From the NCBI GenBank assembly GCA_002842035.1, contig PHBP01000004.1, positions 124,001-188,000 of the forward strand: a stretch of DNA of 64,000 nt, in the 5' to 3' direction. The translations under genes were made by a program, and so were the position numbers. Of this stretch, positions 57,136-64,000 are shown in pieces (position 1 is the first letter of the stretch; the number at the start of each line of letters is the position of its first letter). The notes beneath the pieces are model-generated. The model ran no database searches. It was not told where the DNA came from and worked only from the letters and a program-made list of their open reading frames with translations. Origin of the DNA: Candidatus Cloacimonetes bacterium HGW-Cloacimonetes-2 (GTDB lineage: Bacteria; Cloacimonadota; Cloacimonadia; Cloacimonadales; Cloacimonadaceae).

Positions 57136-58154
57136 CCTCTATCCTTAAGCCGTTTCATCACATCTTTCGCCTCTTCCAGACGTTCTGCCAGTTCCTTGCT
57201 TTTTTCTCCCAGGAAGCGTTCAAATTCTTCTGCCTGCAAAGGGGTAATATATTCTTCAAGCTGCAGATGCAGTGCATCGCGGAAAGCAAGGTCGCGACTT
57301 GCCATCTTTACTCTGGCTTTTTCTATCAGTGGTTTCCACAATGGCTGGCTCTCGAAGCTTCTAAACAACTCATCGGTTTCGTAGAAGGTAAGTTTACGTC
57401 CAATTCTTTTGGATTCTTCTTCTATCAGTTTAGCAAAACCGTATTCATAAGCAGCAACGAGGTCGAGAACCTCAGCATAAAAGGTGTCCCTGACCTTGTC
57501 TTTCTTTTGCAGCCTCAGAATAGTCCGATAATCTAGTGCCTGTTCTTTAAAAATACTAACATAGATTCTATCAGTATAAAGAGGATACTTGAAATTACCC
57601 ATATCAACATAATCCCGCAGTGCATCTGTGAACTGAACTCGGTAATTCTCTCCCTTAAACCATGACCTCAAGAAATCTTCATCTCTTTGATTAATATATT
57701 TGGTCCCTCCACCAGTTTTGGCGTTGATAGTATCTATCACAATGTCAAGGATTGCCTGTCTGAGAAGCCTGGCTCGTTCACTTTCCACTATCAGCATTCC
57801 AAGGTTTAAAAACGCCCTGAAGTCAAATATACCTAACTGCGGTGCTTTAATGTCAGGGAAATCAATTTCACTAAGATCTGCCCATTTAGCAGTTAACTTG
57901 AAATCTATTAGGCGTTTACCCCGTAAAACCTCGTAACCGTTATTTTTCAGCTCATCTTCAAAGTTACTTAGGTAGTTTTTTATTGTTCGGGGAGTTACCT
58001 CATAGAAGTCTGCTAAATGCTCAATCAGAAACACCAGCTTGTTATCAAAAAGAATACCTTGCAGCTTGACTGCTTTCTGAATTTCACTGAGGGCATACTG
58101 GTTATTCAGTATATTCTGTCTGTCCAAATTCGAGTTAGTTAGATCCTTTGCCAT
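57132..58154 (-). CDS. HTH DNA-binding protein paired with Doc toxin
   Basis: 340 residues. An N-terminal winged-helix/HTH (FLIEHLADFYEVTPRTIKNY, about residues 43-62) is followed by a long helical domain (ESERARLLRQAILDIVIDTI; ELAERLEEAKDVMKRLKDRG at the end). Similar proteins starting with LDRQNILNN are known to me next to Doc/Fic genes in Bacteroidota, annotated only as DNA-binding. It is probably the repressor and antitoxin of the downstream doc gene. It is much larger than Phd. The gap upstream (58155-58390) is empty apart from a possible TTGACT-type box. Confidence 0.75.
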   Translation of the reverse strand: MAKDLTNSNLDRQNILNNQYALSEIQKAVKLQGILFDNKLVFLIEHLADFYEVTPRTIKNYLSNFEDELKNNGYEVLRGKRLIDFKLTAKWADLSEIDFPDIKAPQLGIFDFRAFLNLGMLIVESERARLLRQAILDIVIDTINAKTGGGTKYINQRDEDFLRSWFKGENYRVQFTDALRDYVDMGNFKYPLYTDRIYVSIFKEQALDYRTILRLQKKDKVRDTFYAEVLDLVAAYEYGFAKLIEEESKRIGRKLTFYETDELFRSFESQPLWKPLIEKARVKMASRDLAFRDALHLQLEEYITPLQAEEFERFLGEKSKELAERLEEAKDVMKRLKDRG

Positions 58155-58390
58155 CTTATACTCCCTAGTAGTCCCAGATCAGATTTTTAGATTCCTCTCT
58201 AATGAGCCTATTGGCATCCACTCTCAAGATCAGAGCTGCCCCGGAGGGCAAGTTTCTTTCAACATCTATATTCATATAAGCTCCATATAGTTTTAAGAAT
58301 ATTTCAGCCACATACAGTCAATAACTATTTGGTTGGGTGAATGCTCTTGGCATGAGGGTTCACATATCAGGTATGTATCATAGTCTCTGA

Positions 58391-60388
58391 TCACTCCAAC
58401 TCCTCCATCCCAATGCTTTTCAGGTAATTATACATTGGGTCATAGTATTCTGGCTTGCGGGTGGGATCCTCTGCATCGCCTTCCGGAACTACTATCACCA
58501 GCCCCTGTCTGGCACGAGTGAGCAAGACTCTATAGGCATTCTTCTGATAGAGCTGTCGGTCTTCTTTACGCACCTGATTCCAGCGGCTGCCTTTGAACTC
58601 CCAGTGCTCCCAGGAATTCTGATTGTAACGGAAATCACCATCGCAGACCACGCAGGTCCAATCCAACTCCAATCCTTGAATCTGAAATTCTGTGGCCACA
58701 TCTTCCAGATAGTAGGAGGAGCGTACGTCGTCCTTGCCTTTTAGGAACCAATGAACTGGATCAACAGGAGTTTTCACATCTATGGCGTGAGGCTTCAAAC
58801 GCTCAGCTTTGGAGGATACCACTATTCCATAGCGTTCCGAGCCCCGGGCTTGAGTCTTTAGCCAACGCTTGGCTTTACTGAGCTCTCGGGTGAGCACCAC
58901 CGGATACTTCTCCTGAAAGCGTTGAAGCTCGCCATTGGCTTCAAGTGGCTCTAGATCCAGGAGGTGCTTCACAAAGCTTGAGACACGTTCAGCTCTGAAG
59001 GATCGCAGGGAAACACTGAGATGCAGATTGTTACGTAGCTCGACCATATCAGGCTGTTCCCAAGAGGCTAGAATCTCCTCAGCATTATACTCGCTATCGG
59101 CAAGATGATCCGAGATATAAATATGCCAATCAGGATAGGAATTCTGTAGGGCGCGGAGCCATTCTCCGATGCCAGCTTCTCCGGTGTGAATCTCCTGTCC
59201 GCCACCCACCAGACAAACGATCACAGCCCAATCCTGGTGCCTGTCCAGATAGGAGATCAGGAATTCTGGCTCGGACATGCTAAAGTCCGGCCGGTTCTTT
59301 TTGCGACTCATAAAGTCGGCTGTCTTATCTAGATTCCAGGCTCTCTGAGCCTCGTCAAAGATTGCCACGTGATCATGCGGAGGAGCAGCATCCACCAAAG
59401 CAGCATCCCGGAAATGATGAACGTTTTGGATGAAGGATTTCACCACCGAGCGCGTGAACTTCTTATCTGGAGAAAGCTCGCCAGACTTCATCTTTTGCTT
59501 GCGATCCTGATAAAGGGCTTCCTGCAAGACTTGCACTAGAGGTCCGTTTCCAGAAAGAAAGACGCTGTGCAGGTCACTTTCCAGATCGATAAACTTGGTG
59601 GCGATATCCAGGCCAACCAAAGTCTTTCCAGCCCCCGGCACACCAGTTACAAAGCAGATGGATTTCTGAGCCAGGTCTCGGCTGGTCTCAATGATCTGGC
59701 CAATCTCGCGCGAAGTAACGGATAGATTGGTGGCTCCTGCCTCACTGCGGGTGATGCTTTCCACGGAATGCTTGCTGTAGAGCGTGGTTGCGGCTTCCAC
59801 GATGGTGGGCGTGGGTTTGTAATGCCCAGCTTCCCAGCTTGGGATATCGATAATGGGCTCGTTCTTATAAAGATTAAACAAGTTCAGCAGAATTTCACCT
59901 AGGCTAGAGAGGCTACAGGCAGAAGGACGATGAAGAAGGTCGGGATTGGGCTCAAAGCTTGAGATGATCTGATTCTGTGGTGCAATCCGGCTTTGTTGCA
60001 ACCCACTGATGGCCAGAATGGGAATGATGCGCTTATGATGGCTTGTTTCATGGAAATTCTGTAAATCCAGAGCATAGTCCCAGACCTGATCCAAGGCTTG
60101 GGCATTGTATTCCCGGGAACCGATCTTGAATTCTATCACAAAAATGATGGAGCTACTTATTACAATGGCATCTACTCTTTTACCCATCCGGGGAATAGAA
60201 TACTCCAGATATACTTTGCCCTCAAGAGATTGTAATGCCTCTTTCAGGCAGACAATCTCCTCCTGCCAGGCCTCCCGCTGAGTCTGGAGCAAAGTAAACT
60301 CGTTATTCTGAGCGAGCTGATCCCGGATCACCGAATCCGGTGTGACCAGGAATTCGGAGATAGGGGCGGAGTAATAGGAGCGGGTCAT
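58391..60388 (-). CDS. PD-(D/E)XK-like nuclease domain fused to DUF2075 helicase
   Basis: 665 residues. Residues about 45-130 look like a PD-(D/E)XK nuclease fold: E62, D73 (KRVDAIVI) and E86-F-K88 (VIEFKIG), then a helical QALDQVWDYALDL. From about 215 a DUF2075/Schlafen-type P-loop helicase follows, with Walker A GVPGAGKT at 249-256, Walker B FDEAQRAW at 344-351, and C-terminal helicase motifs (EFQIQGLELDW; NAYRVLLTRARQGLVIVVPEG). This suggests an ATP-driven DNA nuclease. It lies 56 bp after drmB, where drmC is found in DISARM. ATG 60388 has AAGGAG upstream. Confidence 0.85.
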   Translation of the reverse strand: MTRSYYSAPISEFLVTPDSVIRDQLAQNNEFTLLQTQREAWQEEIVCLKEALQSLEGKVYLEYSIPRMGKRVDAIVISSSIIFVIEFKIGSREYNAQALDQVWDYALDLQNFHETSHHKRIIPILAISGLQQSRIAPQNQIISSFEPNPDLLHRPSACSLSSLGEILLNLFNLYKNEPIIDIPSWEAGHYKPTPTIVEAATTLYSKHSVESITRSEAGATNLSVTSREIGQIIETSRDLAQKSICFVTGVPGAGKTLVGLDIATKFIDLESDLHSVFLSGNGPLVQVLQEALYQDRKQKMKSGELSPDKKFTRSVVKSFIQNVHHFRDAALVDAAPPHDHVAIFDEAQRAWNLDKTADFMSRKKNRPDFSMSEPEFLISYLDRHQDWAVIVCLVGGGQEIHTGEAGIGEWLRALQNSYPDWHIYISDHLADSEYNAEEILASWEQPDMVELRNNLHLSVSLRSFRAERVSSFVKHLLDLEPLEANGELQRFQEKYPVVLTRELSKAKRWLKTQARGSERYGIVVSSKAERLKPHAIDVKTPVDPVHWFLKGKDDVRSSYYLEDVATEFQIQGLELDWTCVVCDGDFRYNQNSWEHWEFKGSRWNQVRKEDRQLYQKNAYRVLLTRARQGLVIVVPEGDAEDPTRKPEYYDPMYNYLKSIGMEELE

Positions 60389-60444
60389 GGGAGTATCTCC
60401 TTATGTTTTGAAGTTCGAACGTATTTTGATATTCTCATATGTTA

Positions 60445-62079
60445 TTACCTCCCAGCTCCCAAGATATTCCCAAAGCCATAAGACCTGTCGACAACAAAGG
60501 ATCTGTCCAGTAGGCTATTGAAAGATTCACATGAGGTCTCCGGCAGTAAACTGCAGGAAAAGCACACTGAGCTTTGCTTGTAACACACCGGATCGTTGGC
60601 ACAGTACATAGCTTTGTCAATTGCTTCGAAGAGAATTTGGTTCAAGTCTCCTCTCTCAACCATTGTGACTATTCCCCCAAAACTCCCCTCCGATCCAGAG
60701 ACTGTGTAGATCATGATTCCTGCGTGTAAACCACTGGACGCATAAATCCTCTCCTGCAGTGATGTAGCAGGATATCCGCATACATATTCCAACTGCTTTA
60801 TCAGTAGATGCGAGATCGTATGTAATAAAATGTACTTACACATCGCATAGTCTTTGTTATTGCTTGAGTTCAGAAAATCAATCCTGGTCAGTGCTTTTTG
60901 GTGGGATCCCAAACGAGTCTTGAAATCAGAGTTCAGTAACGCTGATTCGTACCAATCCACTATTGTACTATTCTCAAAAACTATCAGGAATCCCTCGCCA
61001 GAGGATTGCACACATGGCAGAAACTTGGTTCCAATGCCTTCCTTAGTAACATGCATGGAGATGGCCGGGTCAAAGATCGTTCCGAAAGCAACAGGCTGAA
61101 GGCGGCTGTAGGAACAGAGAACTGATACCATATTCAAGGTTCTGACGGATGCTATCGAGAAGCAGGAATTGGAACGGGGCAGAGCTTTGAGGTGAATCTG
61201 GAGTTTATCTTCTTCCGAGGAGTCGTACTGAGCCTTGACCAGATAATCTAGCTCCTGACAGCGGTAATCCATTTCATGTTGCAGGACTTCCTGTCTCATC
61301 TCGTCCTTGACAGGGATAAGCAAACTTCTCACGATGGCAGGGAAGTAAACGCTATTGCTGGACTTGAGAACAGTTCTGAACTTGTTACCTTTTGTGGGGG
61401 TTCCGAAGATACCAATGAGCGAGGCTGATGCTTTGCATTTCTTGCAATATATCCTAATTGACTCCAGATTGTCTGAATATTCGGAAGATTTGTAGTAGAA
61501 CTCATGTTCTTCACAAGATCCGAGGTTTGAAGCTTTATTGTCAAACCATTCATTCCAGGGAAAATCCGAGATTTCTCCATCCTCAGAAACCTGGATAAAC
61601 CTGACCTGCTCAAGCAGTATTCGTAATGGTTTTTGACCATGAGATGGCTTCCGACAGTGGGGACAGTAAAGGTCAAAATCCTTGCCCAGACGATTCATCC
61701 TAAACAAACTCAGCCAATCCTCATACTTCATAAATCTCTTGCACTTGGGACAAAACATCCAATTTGGGAAGTATTCTGCGGAGACAAGCATAGTTTCTTG
61801 CGTCACCCGGTTGCCATTGTTTGATGTCCCGTTTATAGGTACTGATAGTAGATATGAGATATTCCTAAACTGAGCCTGAAGTTTGCAAATGAGTCGTTTA
61901 TCATGGATGGAAATCTTCTCTAGAGCATCTCTATCTTTTCCTGTGACTTCATGGATGAAGTAAGGCCATTTCTCCAATAGCTGAATCATCAACGATCCGG
62001 TGGGAGTTTCCACCAGAGATCCAATACCACCGTAAGAACTGATGATGTTGTGGCAGGGTATTTCAAAGTATTTACTCAT
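60445..62079 (-). CDS. drmB: DrmB-like protein (DUF1998), DISARM core component
   Basis: 544 residues. The N-terminus (ISSYGGIGSLVETPTGSLMI) and the segment NWMFCPKCKRFMKY match DrmB. Zinc-type cysteine pairs are CPKC and CPHC (about residues 112-150), then CKKC. The DUF1998 C-terminus has CANDPVC, CFSC and TSCESFNSLLDR. DrmB partners the helicase DrmA in DISARM, where the pair binds and unwinds DNA with 5' overhangs. It overlaps the drmA stop by 8 bp, so the two are translated together. Confidence 0.88.
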   Translation of the reverse strand: MSKYFEIPCHNIISSYGGIGSLVETPTGSLMIQLLEKWPYFIHEVTGKDRDALEKISIHDKRLICKLQAQFRNISYLLSVPINGTSNNGNRVTQETMLVSAEYFPNWMFCPKCKRFMKYEDWLSLFRMNRLGKDFDLYCPHCRKPSHGQKPLRILLEQVRFIQVSEDGEISDFPWNEWFDNKASNLGSCEEHEFYYKSSEYSDNLESIRIYCKKCKASASLIGIFGTPTKGNKFRTVLKSSNSVYFPAIVRSLLIPVKDEMRQEVLQHEMDYRCQELDYLVKAQYDSSEEDKLQIHLKALPRSNSCFSIASVRTLNMVSVLCSYSRLQPVAFGTIFDPAISMHVTKEGIGTKFLPCVQSSGEGFLIVFENSTIVDWYESALLNSDFKTRLGSHQKALTRIDFLNSSNNKDYAMCKYILLHTISHLLIKQLEYVCGYPATSLQERIYASSGLHAGIMIYTVSGSEGSFGGIVTMVERGDLNQILFEAIDKAMYCANDPVCYKQSSVCFSCSLLPETSCESFNSLLDRSFVVDRSYGFGNILGAGR

Positions 62080-64000
62080 AATCTGCGTTCCTTTTCACAC
62101 CTTTGATTGTGTGCAGCTTGATAACAGCATTGGGACTGACTTCTCTCATTGAGTTAACTGCCAGCCAATCTCCACTCTCATAATCCAGAGCGGCTGCATC
62201 TGAGGCACTCACCAGTAGTTTGCTGAAAGTCAAGTCTGGCTCCAGGGATAGTTTCTTGCGGAGTAGCTGAGTATGCTCCTTGATCTTTCTTTTCATAAAA
62301 CCCAGCATTTCATCATCATTCATTCTCTGTGCCATAAACGCTAGTAACTCGTCGATATCTGAAGGCTTAACAAGGGCAGGCGTTTCGATTCCCTTTACCA
62401 ACCTCAGATAAGCAGCCAGAAGAGTCGGCATGAGTTTCCTAATAGCAATCCTCGTGTATGGTGTAATTGAGATTGGTTCCACAAAACGGTAATAGTTATG
62501 GTGAAAAGACGCGAAGTTTTCAAAGTGGGATTTGTCTCTCACTCGGAACGGATTGAAAAGGCTAAGAACTAGACCGGGATGCCTGCGTGCAATACGACTG
62601 GTAACCTGTATATACTCTGAAATGCTTTTAGGCTGCCCGTTCATGAGAATCAGATTCAAGCGTTCAATATCCAGCCCCACCGATATCATATTTGTGGCAA
62701 AAACTATGTCAATAGGGTTGAATCCCCCGTTTTGTAATTCGTCTTCCGTTACACCTGCAGATTCCAGTATATGTAGAATAGATTTCACTTCATGGCCAGA
62801 AATTCTGCTCGTTAGCTCTTTGGGGGGATTCAGCCAGTGCTTTTTACACAAAGGGTAATGTTTTAAGACCATTTGCGAATAGGCCTGTTGAATCTCGTCC
62901 CGAGCTTTACTGTACATCCTTCCCAATTCCCTGAGCGAGTTGTAATAGGAAACCACAGTCCAGTAATCGTCAAGCCGTTCGCTGATTTTACCCTTGAGTT
63001 CCCAGCGGCTGAAGAGCAGGAGTGAGAGAAGCTTGATCTGAGTGGTAGTGAAGGTCTTACCGGTTGGTAAAACTCCGATGTACTGCCGGTGAAGGTCATT
63101 GGTGTCCACTTTGGCGAAGAAATTATCTTCATAATTGATGCCAGGAGGCGGGAAGGTTTTTACTGATCTGTTGCCGAACAGTCCTTTAACCTGTTCTGAC
63201 GCATTCTTTATGGTGGCAGTAGAGGCTATGATCCTCGGCATCATACCTTTTTTTCGGCATAACATGTCTATTACACTCTCAAAAAGCGCAGTGATGCTTC
63301 CTAGGGGTCCCGAGATCAGGTGCAGCTCATCCTGAATAATCAAGTCTGGTGGAAGGTTGCCTGAAGTACCGCCAAAGAAGCTGGATGACTCTTCCACCCA
63401 TGCCAACCTGGCAAATTTATCTATAGTGGCAAAAAGCAGAGAAGGGGGATTATTGTAGAGACTTTCATCTACCAGATCGATAGGTAACCCATCATGATAA
63501 TGACAATCTGGGTTTAAACAGCGGATTTCAAACTTGTTTCTTAGACAACTAAAACCCATTCGACCTTCTTGTATCAGGCTTGTTCCGCACCAGGGGCAAT
63601 CACTCAACGGGAACTTGTTTTGCCTCAGTGCGTCTTCCAGGTTTTGTGCTCCGTCTATCTTTTCAATGATCGCTAGAGCGCTGTCATCTCCTTCATGAAG
63701 TTTGTTGGGGGATGAGGCAGCGCCAATCCACAAACCAATGGAATATGGGTGATTCTCTGTTAGAGAGTGCATGAACTGATCACAAACGAAATTCAGAGAT
63801 AGGATCATCCTGGAAGCCCTCTCAAACTGCTGTGCTGTGAGCAATCGGAGAGTATAGCGCATAATAACGGATGTGCCTAAGCCTTGCTTTCCGTTGTTAA
63901 AGCGCCTGAATAAGAGGGAGAAAGCTGTAAGGAGGAAGTATGCCTCAGTCTTTCCTCCTCCAGTAGGAAACCATAGTAAATCGATGCTCTTTGATCGTAA
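62072..64000 (-). CDS. drmA: DrmA-like SF2 helicase (N-terminus beyond right edge)
   Basis: The frame is open from the stop at 62072 to the window edge, about 642 codons. An apparent ATG at 63862 is internal: upstream of it the same frame encodes Walker A (LLWFPTGGGKTEAYF, about 63938-63980). Further motifs are motif Ia (MRYTLRLLTAQQFERA), a zinc pair CPWC with CLNPDC, a DEAH-box variant (IIQDELHLISGPLG), SAT-type IIASTATI, and motifs V-VI (MISVGLDIERLN, QVTSRIARR). These match DrmA throughout. Methyltransferase genes, which would confirm DISARM, would lie upstream, outside the window. Confidence 0.92.
   Translation of the reverse strand, partial: LRSKSIDLLWFPTGGGKTEAYFLLTAFSLLFRRFNNGKQGLGTSVIMRYTLRLLTAQQFERASRMILSLNFVCDQFMHSLTENHPYSIGLWIGAASSPNKLHEGDDSALAIIEKIDGAQNLEDALRQNKFPLSDCPWCGTSLIQEGRMGFSCLRNKFEIRCLNPDCHYHDGLPIDLVDESLYNNPPSLLFATIDKFARLAWVEESSSFFGGTSGNLPPDLIIQDELHLISGPLGSITALFESVIDMLCRKKGMMPRIIASTATIKNASEQVKGLFGNRSVKTFPPPGINYEDNFFAKVDTNDLHRQYIGVLPTGKTFTTTQIKLLSLLLFSRWELKGKISERLDDYWTVVSYYNSLRELGRMYSKARDEIQQAYSQMVLKHYPLCKKHWLNPPKELTSRISGHEVKSILHILESAGVTEDELQNGGFNPIDIVFATNMISVGLDIERLNLILMNGQPKSISEYIQVTSRIARRHPGLVLSLFNPFRVRDKSHFENFASFHHNYYRFVEPISITPYTRIAIRKLMPTLLAAYLRLVKGIETPALVKPSDIDELLAFMAQRMNDDEMLGFMKRKIKEHTQLLRKKLSLEPDLTFSKLLVSASDAAALDYESGDWLAVNSMREVSPNAVIKLHTIKGVKRNADYE

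Noticed and set aside
63842-63862. ATG at 63862 as the start of drmA
   Set aside because: The frame continues upstream to the window edge and encodes the Walker A motif, so this ATG is internal.

Overview
The window is bacterial chromosome and most resembles the Fibrobacterota-Chlorobiota-Bacteroidota (FCB) side of the tree. A Candidatus Cloacimonas-like (Cloacimonadota) organism is my best guess, and it is an inference. The main clues are a PorV-type outer-membrane barrel, a secreted protein ending in a FlgD-like sorting domain (NNYPNPFNPTTTI), many choice-of-anchor and beta-propeller surface proteins, and a classical bacterial rpoBC/ribosomal operon. One trait is unexpected for a bacterium: an adjacent gatE-gatD pair, the archaeal-type Glu-tRNA(Gln) amidotransferase.

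Layout. 1-3789 (minus): a glyS fragment, a PorV-like barrel, a PTS EIIA protein and a PAS histidine kinase with a cysteine tail. 3790-4176: a dispersed repeat. 4177-11615 (plus): gatE-gatD, then a heterodimeric ABC exporter. 11641-14570: a free-standing transcription unit (promoter, strong ribosome binding site, 934-residue surface protein, terminator). 14609-15263: a large imperfect inverted-repeat element. 15266-29592 (minus): a core information-processing block read tRNA-Thr, Tyr, Gly, Thr, tuf, rpmG, tRNA-Trp, secE, nusG, rplK, rplA, rplJ, rplL, [internal terminator], rpoB, rpoC, rpsL, rpsG, terminator. 29639-38120 (minus): an MFS exporter, a 1645-residue GLUG-repeat surface protein and two paralogous lipoproteins. 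38512-45050 (minus): a tightly packed cell-surface glycan operon (hexapeptide acyltransferase, DPM1-like glycosyltransferase, flippase, glutaminase-dead asparagine synthase, deacetylase) with ruvB in its middle. 45128-46054 (plus): a Xer recombinase. 46051-50372 (minus): two tandem beta-propeller lipoproteins, phosphofructokinase and an AI-2E family permease. 50373-51153: repeat debris and a decayed gene. 51154-52599 (plus): a secreted WD40-like protein.

52907-64000 is a co-directional (minus) defence island. In transcription order it holds drmA (cut by the right edge), drmB, a protein joining a PD-(D/E)XK-like domain to a DUF2075 helicase, an HTH protein plus Doc/Fic toxin pair, a small HTH-like protein, mcrB and mcrC. 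DrmA and DrmB are the DISARM core. No drmC follows drmB here; the nuclease-helicase fusion occupies that place. This is the best candidate in the window for an undescribed variant system.

Across the window, an exact TTGACA box recurs, correctly oriented, upstream of at least nine transcription units, usually without a TATAAT box at normal spacing. A family of dispersed repeats carrying 11-bp tandem units occupies several intergenic gaps. All calls come from reading the sequence; no database search was run.
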